From Desulfarculus baarsii DSM 2075 (GTDB lineage: Bacteria > Desulfobacterota > Desulfarculia > Desulfarculales > Desulfarculaceae), in the NCBI RefSeq assembly GCF_000143965.1, contig NC_014365.1, positions 248,001 to 312,000 on the forward strand: a DNA stretch of 64,000 nt, written 5' to 3'. This document shows positions 17,291 through 25,038 of this stretch, one piece after another. The notes below the pieces were generated by a model. It did no database searches. It was not told where the DNA came from and saw only the letters and a program-made list of their open reading frames with translations. Numbering within the stretch: the stretch's first letter is position 1; each line of letters starts with the position of its first letter. The translations under genes were made by a program, and so were the position numbers.

Positions 17291-19501
17291 CTAGCCAACG
17301 ATCGGGTCCATCTCGACAGCGGGATGGCCTACCTTTTGCAGATACTCGTACACGCTGGCCTCGTCGATGGCGATGGTTTCATCGCAGATCTTGTCGATGA
17401 GGTCGGGCACGCCGACTTCCTCTCCACGGCGCAAGAGGCCTTCACGCAATTCTTCCTTGAGCGACTTGGGCATCCAGACCATACGCTTGATGCCGCCGTC
17501 ACCGGCGATGTACTTGCGCTGAATGATGTTGTACTTGGAGTGGCCAACAAAGCCCGGCGAGGACTGACCGCCACCCATGACGCCGGCCAGGGTGGTGAAC
17601 TTCATGCCGCAGGGAGTTTCGCCGGTGTAGTCGCGGTGCACGGTCATCACGCCGTTGCAGCCGGGCAACAGGGCGGCGATGCACTCGCAGCAGCCGCAGG
17701 TGGTCATGGGCTCGTAGACGATGCTATAGAAGTTGTACTGGCTGATCTTGCCACGGCTGGCCTTGGCCACGAAGTCGTTGCAGCCCTTCCACATGCCCAG
17801 CTTGGGATCGAGGCACTCGCCCTTTTCGATGGGCTGGTTGGGGCCAGTGGGGTTGATCTCGAAGGAGGCCTTGCAGTCCATCCAGTTGTAGGCGCCGCAG
17901 AGGCCGGTGCGCTCGGGGCTGACCACGCAGACGTGGCTGGGCGCGAACGACTGGCACAGGGTGCAGGAGTAGAAGATCTCCTCGTTTTCGTCGGTCATGT
18001 TCTCCACGCGAGAGTCACGGGCTTTGTACATGGCCCGGGCTTTTTCGGTGAAGGCCTTGACGTCCTTGGGGTCGGTGTAGAGCGTCACCTGGACTTTGTC
18101 CAGGATGCTGCCGAACTCCTTGTGGAACATGTCGTGCAGGATCTGGCCGATGTGGCGGACCTTGAAGCCCTTTTCCACGGCCGGCTGGCCCAGGCGAATC
18201 CAGGAGATGTCGCGCTGGCCGATGTGCATCACGCCCTGAGCGTAGTTGATCAGGTGGTGGATCTGGCGCTCCAGGATGGGCTCGAAGTCGGGCTGGAACT
18301 TGCGGCCGGCCACCTGGACGTAAATGCCCAGATCCAGCTTGTCGCCCTTCTTCACATCGTCCATTTCCTTGCCGATGACGACGATCTTGTTATCCTCGAT
18401 CTCGTCCATCTCGGCCATTTCGACCAGCTCGGTGGCCTGCTTCTTGCCGCCGAACTCGACGAACAGGTCGTCCTTGCGCACGCGCTCGCCCTCGAAGGCC
18501 GCGCCGTAGCTCAGAGGAATGTCGACCTTGGTCACGATGGTCTTGAGGCCGCGGACCTCCACCGACTTCTGGACCATCTCGCTGTGCGGGATGTTGCCGA
18601 CGACGTGCTCGTAGGTGCACACGCCGGTGGGCAGGATCTCGGGGATGTCGGTGTCGGCGATGGTCGGGAAGCCCCAGTTGACGCAACCGGCGGCGTTGGC
18701 CGCCCACTCGGCGTTAACCTCGCCAAAGGCGTTGACGAAGGCGAACACGCGGTCTTTGTTGTAGAGCAGGTTTTTCTTGTAGTCGCCGGGCTTGACGCCA
18801 CCGAAGGCCATGGCCGCGCGGTTGGCGAAGCCCAGGGCGAAGACGGCGCCGCTGATGTCGGGGCTGAAGGGCACCAGGCGGGTGTTCCAACCGACCTGGA
18901 CGCCAGCCTCGATCAGCTGCTCGGTGAAGGTGGTGCCCATGCGGTTGCCGGCCATGAACACGTAGAGGCTGCGCCGCTGGTATTCCTCGGCGATCTCCTT
19001 GGCGATCTCGGCGTTGGGAGCGGCGCCGACGATGGCGGCGAAGCCCGGCGCCGAGCCGTCGACGAACTCAACGCCGCGCTTGCGCAGGATGGTGTCGTCG
19101 GCCGCGCCCAGCCAAATCTTGCCGCTGGCCGGGTCGCATTCCTCGCCCAGGGTGTAGAAGTCGGGCTGCTCGAAATAGCGGATGGCTTCCAGCACTTCCT
19201 CGGCGAACAGGGCGGCCATGCCGGCGTCCAGCAGGGGCCCCAGGTAGGGCAGATGGTTGAAGTTCTGCACGTGGGCGGGCAGAAGCTTGCGGGCCACCTT
19301 CAGGGCCTTGCCGGCCGTGGCCATGTCCGTTACCGGAATGCCCAGCAGCGAGTAGATGATGGGCAGGTAGTAGGCCGTGTTGGGGAAGGCCAGCTTCTGC
19401 TCGGGACCGTATTTCTCCAGGGCTTTCTCGTAGATGCCCTCGACTCTGGTGACAATTTCGTACGCGCCTTGGATGGCCGCGAAAGCTACCAGTTTGGACA
19501 T
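17291..19501 (-). CDS. acsB: Acetyl-CoA synthase (CODH/ACS alpha subunit)
   Basis: A 736-residue nickel enzyme that condenses CO, the corrinoid-bound methyl group and CoA into acetyl-CoA. A-cluster ligands are visible: SCTLCQSFAPSHVC, then LCGAYNWMDC (near residues 512-540), and the distal-nickel Cys-Gly-Cys in TTCGCCEC (near 600). The N-terminal domain that contacts CODH and forms the CO tunnel is present (MSKLVAFAAIQGAYE onward). Length matches the bacterial form (about 729), which unlike the archaeal form keeps that N-terminal domain. It follows acsA by 39 bases, consistent with an alpha2beta2 CODH/ACS complex. Confidence 0.97.
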   Translation of the reverse strand: MSKLVAFAAIQGAYEIVTRVEGIYEKALEKYGPEQKLAFPNTAYYLPIIYSLLGIPVTDMATAGKALKVARKLLPAHVQNFNHLPYLGPLLDAGMAALFAEEVLEAIRYFEQPDFYTLGEECDPASGKIWLGAADDTILRKRGVEFVDGSAPGFAAIVGAAPNAEIAKEIAEEYQRRSLYVFMAGNRMGTTFTEQLIEAGVQVGWNTRLVPFSPDISGAVFALGFANRAAMAFGGVKPGDYKKNLLYNKDRVFAFVNAFGEVNAEWAANAAGCVNWGFPTIADTDIPEILPTGVCTYEHVVGNIPHSEMVQKSVEVRGLKTIVTKVDIPLSYGAAFEGERVRKDDLFVEFGGKKQATELVEMAEMDEIEDNKIVVIGKEMDDVKKGDKLDLGIYVQVAGRKFQPDFEPILERQIHHLINYAQGVMHIGQRDISWIRLGQPAVEKGFKVRHIGQILHDMFHKEFGSILDKVQVTLYTDPKDVKAFTEKARAMYKARDSRVENMTDENEEIFYSCTLCQSFAPSHVCVVSPERTGLCGAYNWMDCKASFEINPTGPNQPIEKGECLDPKLGMWKGCNDFVAKASRGKISQYNFYSIVYEPMTTCGCCECIAALLPGCNGVMTVHRDYTGETPCGMKFTTLAGVMGGGQSSPGFVGHSKYNIIQRKYIAGDGGIKRMVWMPKSLKEELREGLLRRGEEVGVPDLIDKICDETIAIDEASVYEYLQKVGHPAVEMDPIVG

Positions 19502-19540
19502 TTTCAGGTTCCCCCTTTCTAGAGGTCGTTTCGCGTGAGC

Positions 19541-21607
19541 CTAGGCCACTTCTTCCAACTGACGGCGGTCGGCCATGTCCATGAGCACGCGCTCTTTCTT
19601 CTTGTCGAGGCCCAACGCCGCACGCTTCTTGTCGATGTGGCGGATCATGGCCTGAGCATGCTCATAAGGATCGACGATCATGTCCCACATGCCGCCGTAG
19701 ATGCCTTCCAGCTCCTCGAAGAGGTGCTTCTGGAAGCGCGGCGCGCCGGTCACGGGCAGGCCCACGCCGAAGACGGTGTAGACGCCGCTGACGACGAAGT
19801 AGTGGCCGATGCTGATGGCTTTCTCGCTCATCCACTCGGGCGCCGAACCGGCCGCGGGCAGGTCGGAGATGTCCTTGCCCAGACCGCCGGCCTTGACCAC
19901 CTGGGTGGCGGCCATCAGGATGCGGCTGTTGTCCACGCAGGAACCCATGTGCAACACGGGCGGGATGCCCACGGTTTCACAAACCTCGGCCAGACCCGGG
20001 CCACAGAAGACCTTGGCCGACTCGGGAGAGAGCAGGCCGGCCTTGCCGCAAGCCATGGCGTTGCAACCGGTGGTCAGAACGATGACGTCGTTCTTGAGCA
20101 GCTCCTTGACCACGGTCAAGTGGGCGCTGTCGTGCATGGAGCGGGCGTTGTTGCAGCCAACCACGCCGCCGATGCCCCGGATGCGGCCATTGATGATGTT
20201 GTCGTTGAGCGGCCAGTAGCTGCCGCGGAAGGTGCCGCCCAGGTGGTAGTTGATGGCCTCGTAGCTGAAGCCGACAACCATCTTTTCCTTGGCGCTGGGG
20301 ATCATCGCTTCGCCATGACGGTTGGGGAAGTTGTCGATGGCGGTCTTGACGATCTTCTTGGCGTCCTCGAGGGCGTTGTGCTCGTCGAACTCGATGTGCG
20401 TGGTGTGGCCGGATTCTATCATCGCCCGGGGGTTGGTGGTGATGATCTTGGTGTGATAGCAGTCGGCCACGTTGGCGATGTTTTCCATGATGCACTGCAC
20501 GTCGACGACCATGGCGTCCACCGCGCCGGTGACGATGGCCAACTCCTGCTGCAGGTAGTTGCCGGCGATGGGCAGGCCGTGGCGGCACAGAATCTCGTTG
20601 GCCGTGCAGCACATGCCGGCCAGCACGATGCCGTGGGCGCCCTTGCTCTTGGCGTAGTCGACCATGTCGGGCAACTGGGAGGCCACGACGATCATCTCGG
20701 AGAGCAGCGGCTCATGGCCGTGAACGATGATGTTGACGTGGTCCTGCTTCAGCACGCCCAGGTTGATCTCGCCCTGGGTGGGGTAGGGCGTGCCGAACAT
20801 GATGTCCTGCAGGTCGGTGGCGATCATCGAGCCGCCCCAGCCGTCGCCGATGGCGGCGCGGGTGCACTGCTTGACGATGTTGTGGTAGTCCTGGTCCACG
20901 CCCATGTGGGTGCGGTGCATGATCTCGACGATCTCGCGGTCGATGCCGCGAGGCACCACGTCGAGTTTGCGCCACAGTTCGTAGCGGGCCTTGGGGGCGC
21001 GCTTGGCGTTATAAATCTCGCCGTCCTGCTGGCCCCACTGGCCCAGAGCCTTGACGCCCACTTCCTCGGCGATGTCGTAGATGTCGCGCATCTGCTCGAT
21101 TTTTTCGCCATTCGGGCCATCGACGATGACCGTGGTGGGCACCTCGAAGTCCGGGGCGATCTCCAGCAGCTTCTGCTCGTCCTTTATGCCGTAGTCGTGG
21201 GTGCCTTTGCGGGCCGCGGTCAAAAAGACCTCGGCCACGCCACGGCCGTGGTCGCTGTGGGCGGCGGCGCCGGCGGCGACCATGCGGGCGAAGTTACGGG
21301 CGGCGATGGTCTCGGGAGTGGCGCCGCACAGACCCTTGCGGGTGTCTTTGCCTTCGATGCCCTTCTTGGGCAGCGGCAGGCGGCAGGGGCCCTGCGAGCA
21401 AATCTTGCAGCAGGTGCCCTGCTCGCCGATGTTGCAGGGCTTCATGGACACGGCGCGGTCGAAAATGGTTTCGACGTTGTCGCGCTGCGCCTTGGCCAAC
21501 ATCTGAATGGTGGCGATGTCGACGCTGGACGCTTTGGGGTCGGCCTTCTTGGTGGAAGCCGATTCTTCGGCCGCCGCGGCGACTTTGGCCTTGATCTGGT
21601 CCGACAT
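19541..21607 (-). CDS. acsA: Nickel-dependent carbon monoxide dehydrogenase (CODH/ACS beta subunit)
   Basis: A 688-residue Ni-Fe-S CODH interconverting CO2 and CO. Cluster D and B cysteines occur early: Cys58, Cys66, Cys67, Cys70 and Cys75 in KPCNIG and TCCKICSQGPC. C-cluster motifs follow: GMCCTANEI, GCNAMACGKAG and MGSCVDNSR. GAGGAGG precedes the ATG. The first 25 residues form an Ala/Lys-rich extension. The gene follows the 55-aa gene and precedes acsB, giving the classic acsA-acsB pair. It is also known as cooS. Confidence 0.97.
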   Translation of the reverse strand: MSDQIKAKVAAAAEESASTKKADPKASSVDIATIQMLAKAQRDNVETIFDRAVSMKPCNIGEQGTCCKICSQGPCRLPLPKKGIEGKDTRKGLCGATPETIAARNFARMVAAGAAAHSDHGRGVAEVFLTAARKGTHDYGIKDEQKLLEIAPDFEVPTTVIVDGPNGEKIEQMRDIYDIAEEVGVKALGQWGQQDGEIYNAKRAPKARYELWRKLDVVPRGIDREIVEIMHRTHMGVDQDYHNIVKQCTRAAIGDGWGGSMIATDLQDIMFGTPYPTQGEINLGVLKQDHVNIIVHGHEPLLSEMIVVASQLPDMVDYAKSKGAHGIVLAGMCCTANEILCRHGLPIAGNYLQQELAIVTGAVDAMVVDVQCIMENIANVADCYHTKIITTNPRAMIESGHTTHIEFDEHNALEDAKKIVKTAIDNFPNRHGEAMIPSAKEKMVVGFSYEAINYHLGGTFRGSYWPLNDNIINGRIRGIGGVVGCNNARSMHDSAHLTVVKELLKNDVIVLTTGCNAMACGKAGLLSPESAKVFCGPGLAEVCETVGIPPVLHMGSCVDNSRILMAATQVVKAGGLGKDISDLPAAGSAPEWMSEKAISIGHYFVVSGVYTVFGVGLPVTGAPRFQKHLFEELEGIYGGMWDMIVDPYEHAQAMIRHIDKKRAALGLDKKKERVLMDMADRRQLEEVA

Positions 21608-21767
21608 CAGAGGTTCCTCCTCATTTTAAGGTTGGCTTTCGCCCCCTCTTTTTCTTTTCGTCTCGCTCGCCGGGGAGCAAGCTGCACAGCCGTGTTTAGC
21701 TTTTCACCCTCGCGGGTCGCGCCGTTTGTCGGCGCATCCTCCCTCGAAAACCCCCGGCGTGAGAGGT

Positions 21768-21805
21768 CCGGCCCTTGCCCGGGCCGGGGAAAGCCCCGTC
21801 GGGGC
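21768..21805 (-). terminator. Hairpins after the 55-aa gene
   Basis: Just past the 55-aa gene's stop the minus strand has GCCCC-GAC-GGGGC followed by TTTCC (21793-21805), then CCGGCCC-GGGCAA-GGGCCGG (21768-21787). The U run is short, so these may be attenuating or mRNA-processing structures rather than a full stop before acsA. Confidence 0.45.
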
Positions 21806-21807
21806 CG

Positions 21808-21975
21808 TTATTTCTTTTTGCCCAAGACGCCATCGCCGCGCAGGCGAAAACGCTCCAGGCTTTTCATGATGTAGGTGGCTTCCGGTCCGGCCGTGCCGGG
21901 CTCGGGCGGCTGGCCAAAGACCACGCCTTGGCGCTTGGCGCCGTTTCCTTCGGCTTTCTTCGTCTGTGTCGTCAT
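21808..21975 (-). CDS. Small protein homologous to the AcsD C-terminal tail
   Basis: A 55-residue gene inside the acs operon, between acsD and acsA. It is supported by a strong GGAAGGAG seven bases before ATG 21975. Its last 26 residues match the last 26 of AcsD at 18 positions, including KSL-(E/D)-RFRLRGDGVL and a basic end. Where the amino acids agree, several codons differ silently (for example TTT/TTC, GAT/GAC, TTG/CTG), so the protein sequence seems to be under selection. The N-terminal half is polar and Lys/Gly-rich. No known family was recognised. A role as a free version of an AcsD docking or assembly peptide is inference. Confidence 0.8.
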   Translation of the reverse strand: MTTQTKKAEGNGAKRQGVVFGQPPEPGTAGPEATYIMKSLERFRLRGDGVLGKKK

Positions 21976-22146
21976 CTCGTGGCTCCTTCCAGGATCAATT
22001 GTTCAGCGCTCTCGGAGCCCCACGGCCCCCGAGCGGTAATCAGTCTTTCCCGGCACCTCCGGTGACGACTATCATCCGGCCGACCGTTGGCCAACCCACG
22101 CGGCCCCGTCGTCAACGGCCCGCGCCTGGCGCGAGCCGGGGAGGCG

Positions 22147-23742
22147 CTACTTGCGGTGAGACAGGACGCCGTCGCCACGCAGGCGGAAGCGGTCCAGGCT
22201 CTTGATAACGTAAACGGCGTCGGGGCCGGCGACGTCGACGGGAATGCCCTCGCCGTAAACCTCGCCCTTGTCCTCGCGCGCTTCTTTTTGGGCCATGGCC
22301 GCGGCCATTTTTTCGCGCTCGTCGCGGCGCTGGCGGCGCAGGGCCTCCAGATCGGCCTCGGCGGCGGCCTTGGCGGCGGCTTCAGCCTTGGCTTCGGCCT
22401 CGGCTTTGGCTTTGGCTTCGGCTTCGGCGGCGGCCTTGGCGGCGGCTTCAGCCTTGGCCTTGGCTTCGGCTTCGGCCTTGGCGGCGGCTTCGGCCTTGGC
22501 CTTGGCTTCCATCTCGGCCTTGGCCCTGGCCTCGGCGTCGGCGGCGGCCGGAGCGGCGGCGGCCGGGGCCGGGGCCGGAGCGGCGGCAGCCGCGGGCGCG
22601 GCGGCAGCCGCGGGCGCGGCGGCAGCCGCGGGCGCGGCGGCAGCCGGAGCGGCGGCGGCAGGCTTGGCGGCCGGAGCGGCGGCAGGCTTGGGCGCGGGCG
22701 CGGCGGCGGCAGGCTTGGCCGGGGCCTTGGCGCCGGGGATCAGGGCGGCCTTGGGACGATCGGAGGCCACGCGGGCGGCCGCGGGGGCGCGGTCGGCCAT
22801 CATGCCGTCGATCATCTTCTTGACCGTGGCCACCGAATCGGGGTGACGCAGGATCAGGATGTCGCTGCCAGCCAGCAGGTAAGCCGTGGCCGCGGCCACT
22901 TCCATGAACACGCCGCGTTTGGCGTTGTCGCCCAGGTTGGCGGCGGCGGCCTCCTCACCGGCGATGTTGGCTTCCTTGGATTTCCAGATCTCGTTGCCGA
23001 CGTTGTTGATCATGGGCATGGTCAGCTTGTCGTCGTCCTGGAGCAGGGCGGCCATGCGCAGGCGCTCCATCACCGAGTAGCTGTACTCCATGCCGTAGCC
23101 CAGGCCGCCGGTGGTCGGGTCGACGACGACGCGATCCAGGGGCACGCCCAGGTTGCCAAGCAGAATGTTGAGCTGCTTGGCCAGGTTGACGTCGATGGGG
23201 CTGGAGGAGATGACCTGATGCTTGTAGGCCAGACAGGCCGCGCCGATCTGCTTGTGGTTGCTTTCCTCCACCGGGCCCAGGAGCAGGTTCTTGCCCTCGA
23301 AGTCCTCGGCGATTTTCTTGAGCACCACCGCGTCCTTGGCGCCGTTGGCGCTGCCCCAGACGATCACCGGCACGCTGACCGCGCCCAGGACCTTGCCCAC
23401 GACCGCGCTGGCCTGCTCGGCCGGAGCGTCGTCACCGTTGGGGTCGGTGGATTTGAGCTGAACGACGATGGCGTCCGCGCCGTACTCCTCGACGCATTTT
23501 TTGGCCCAAGCGGCCGGATCGCCCAGGACGCCCTTGAAAGGCGCCGCGCAGGCCTCGGCCCACTCGGTCGGCTCCATGTCCCACACTTCCATGGCCACCA
23601 GCGGCCGGTTGGGCATGCTGCCCTCGAAAATGTGGAAAGGATAGCAGTTCTCGCCACCAATTTTGGCAATCTTGTCGCCTTGACCGACGGCGACTTCCCT
23701 GATTTTTCCGGAGTAGTCGACTTTGGTCACTTCAAAGCCCAC
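22147..23742 (-). CDS. acsD: Corrinoid/iron-sulfur protein small subunit with long C-terminal extension
   Basis: A 531-residue protein; the first 325 or so residues are the TIM-barrel small subunit of the corrinoid iron-sulfur protein (PFHIFEGSMPNRPLVAMEVWD, then VVDPTTGGLGYGMEYSYSVMERLRMAALL). AcsD proteins are normally about 310-320 residues. Here about 200 extra residues follow: an Ala/Pro-rich linker, a charged Ala/Lys/Glu helix-forming stretch like TolA, and a final conserved motif KSLDRFRLRGDGVL. GTG 23742 was chosen because GGGAGGGAG lies upstream; an in-frame TTG seven codons earlier lies within that leader. It is the first gene of the acs operon. Confidence 0.92.
   Translation of the reverse strand: MGFEVTKVDYSGKIREVAVGQGDKIAKIGGENCYPFHIFEGSMPNRPLVAMEVWDMEPTEWAEACAAPFKGVLGDPAAWAKKCVEEYGADAIVVQLKSTDPNGDDAPAEQASAVVGKVLGAVSVPVIVWGSANGAKDAVVLKKIAEDFEGKNLLLGPVEESNHKQIGAACLAYKHQVISSSPIDVNLAKQLNILLGNLGVPLDRVVVDPTTGGLGYGMEYSYSVMERLRMAALLQDDDKLTMPMINNVGNEIWKSKEANIAGEEAAAANLGDNAKRGVFMEVAAATAYLLAGSDILILRHPDSVATVKKMIDGMMADRAPAAARVASDRPKAALIPGAKAPAKPAAAAPAPKPAAAPAAKPAAAAPAAAAPAAAAAPAAAAAPAAAAAPAPAPAAAAPAAADAEARAKAEMEAKAKAEAAAKAEAEAKAKAEAAAKAAAEAEAKAKAEAEAKAEAAAKAAAEADLEALRRQRRDEREKMAAAMAQKEAREDKGEVYGEGIPVDVAGPDAVYVIKSLDRFRLRGDGVLSHRK
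22340..22735 (-). repeat. Low-complexity repeats encoding the AcsD linker
   Basis: Within acsD two repeat blocks are visible. From about 22580 to 22648 an 18-base unit (GCGGCGGCAGCCGCGGGC on the plus strand) is repeated three times exactly plus a partial copy, encoding Ala/Pro. From about 22340 to 22530 irregular 6-base steps encode Ala-Lys-Ala-Glu runs resembling the TolA helix. Confidence 0.85.
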
Positions 23743-23860
23743 AGCAACTCCCTCCCGCTGCAAAGTGATTCATCAACATCGCCTTGGCGCGGTCACCATT
23801 CGCAGGGCCTCCCCCGGCCGATGTGTTCCGGGGGTGCGAAAAGATGGCGCGTTATGTGCA

Positions 23861-23879
23861 CGGTGGATACATTCCACCG
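23861..23879. promoter_or_regulatory. Candidate operator in the acsD leader
   Basis: A perfect 7-bp inverted repeat, CGGTGGA-TACAT-TCCACCG, lies in the acsD leader. A further ACCACCG half-site lies at 23888-23894. It is about 120 bases before the acsD start and downstream of the proposed promoter, so it could bind a repressor or act in the RNA. Confidence 0.45.
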
Positions 23880-23924
23880 ATTAATATACCACCGCTTTTT
23901 TGCATATTAAGGAAAAGCGCACCC

Positions 23925-23953
23925 ACGCTACGACAAAGGCAAATACCTGTCAA
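23925..23953 (-). promoter_or_regulatory. Candidate sigma-70 promoter of the acs operon
   Basis: On the minus strand a perfect TTGACA is followed after 17 bases by TAGCGT (three of six matches to TATAAT). The weak -10 would fit an activated promoter. It would give a leader of about 175 bases before acsD. Confidence 0.45.
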
Positions 23954-24029
23954 GCAAAAACGCATTTTTTCACTAATGCACGCACGGCGCGTTCTTCCCT
24001 AATTAATCCATGAGCTTGCTCGGTTAGCC

Positions 24030-24791
24030 CTATTGCCGCCAGGCGGCGGGGATCACTTTGTCGAAGATGGCGAAGGCCGCCTTCACCGCTGGATTGTCAG
24101 CGGGCAGCTTGCTGGTGGGCCGGCCTTGCAGGTCGGCCTGGGCCAGGGCCTCGTCGTCGGGGATGAAACCGGCCAGCTCCACGCCCATCTCGGCGGCCGA
24201 GGCGCTAAGCTCGGGGGCCAGTTCGCCGCGCACCATCGATAAGATAAGAAAAGCATCGCCGGCCAGGATGCCCATCTCCTTGGCCAGTTCGGCCACGCGG
24301 GCGGCGGCGGTCATGCTGCGCCGGCTGGGGTCGCTGACCACCAGCAGCAAATCCACCCGCTGGGTGGTCACCCGGCTGATGTGCTCCATGCCCGCCTCGT
24401 TGTCGACCACCAGAAAACGGTAGTTGCCGGCGAGCTGATCCATGCTGGCGGTCAGCAGATGGTTGGCCGCGCAATAACAGCCAGCGCCCTCGGGCCGGCC
24501 CATGGCGATCAGGTCGAAGCCTTCGGCCTCTTCCAGGCACTGATTGACGCGCATCTCGATGAAAAGGTTTTTGGTCATGCCATGGCTCTGGCCTTTTTTC
24601 ATGTCCTCGCGGGCATCGCCCAGGGTCATGTTGAGCTCGAGGCCGAGCACTTCGTTGAGGTTGCTGTTGGAGTCGGCGTCAACGGCAAGGACGGGCTTCA
24701 GCCCCTGCTCGACCAGATATCTGACCAGCAGGCCAGAGACGGTGGTCTTGCCCACGCCTCCCTTGCCCGCCACGGCGATGGTGTAGGCCAA
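24030..24791 (-). CDS. cooC: CODH nickel-insertion ATPase CooC/AcsF type
   Basis: A 253-residue MinD-type ATPase that supports nickel loading of CODH or ACS. The deviant Walker A motif GKGGVGKTT is at residues 9-17, and the metal-binding Cys-x-Cys occurs in GAGCYCAANH (near residue 104), which in CooC binds nickel or zinc at the dimer interface. It is upstream of acsD with a 287-base gap that contains the acs promoter region, so it is probably transcribed separately in the same direction. It is divergent from dnaA. Confidence 0.93.
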   Translation of the reverse strand: MAYTIAVAGKGGVGKTTVSGLLVRYLVEQGLKPVLAVDADSNSNLNEVLGLELNMTLGDAREDMKKGQSHGMTKNLFIEMRVNQCLEEAEGFDLIAMGRPEGAGCYCAANHLLTASMDQLAGNYRFLVVDNEAGMEHISRVTTQRVDLLLVVSDPSRRSMTAAARVAELAKEMGILAGDAFLILSMVRGELAPELSASAAEMGVELAGFIPDDEALAQADLQGRPTSKLPADNPAVKAAFAIFDKVIPAAWRQ

Positions 24792-24825
24792 GTCGCGCTC
24801 CTCCCTTCATGCTGAGGTTTAGTAT

Positions 24826-24854
24826 TGTTTATCAGTTTCCGGCCATTTTGCCAA
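24826..24854 (-). promoter_or_regulatory. Candidate cooC promoter
   Basis: Minus-strand TTGGCA and TAAACA are separated by 17 bases, about 35 bases before the cooC start. Match is moderate. Confidence 0.35.
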
Positions 24855-25038
24855 ACCGTCCAGCCAAAAAAACCGCGCGCATTGGGGGTAAAATTCACAC
24901 CCACGTGTGGCTTATTGTTGCCAGAAAGTGTCTTTTTCGTATACACTGCCCCTCGACCGCCGGCGAAAAGAGCGCGCCGCGCTGGCGGCGAAGTTGTTTC
25001 CGCCAAATAATTTTAGTTTTTACTGATAGTTGGACGAC

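Noticed and set aside
16004-19522. A very long plus-strand open frame (1172 codons) opposite acsC and acsB
   Set aside because: It is antisense to two certain genes; the product is His/Gly/Leu-rich shadow sequence that arises from strong GC codon bias.
19535-21874. A long plus-strand open frame (779 codons) opposite acsA
   Set aside because: It mirrors the acsA codons and spans the true small-gene intergenic region; no ribosome-binding site or domain.
22087-23910. A plus-strand Gly/Arg-rich frame of 607 codons opposite acsD
   Set aside because: It is the complement of the Ala/Pro repeats of acsD; low complexity alone keeps it open.
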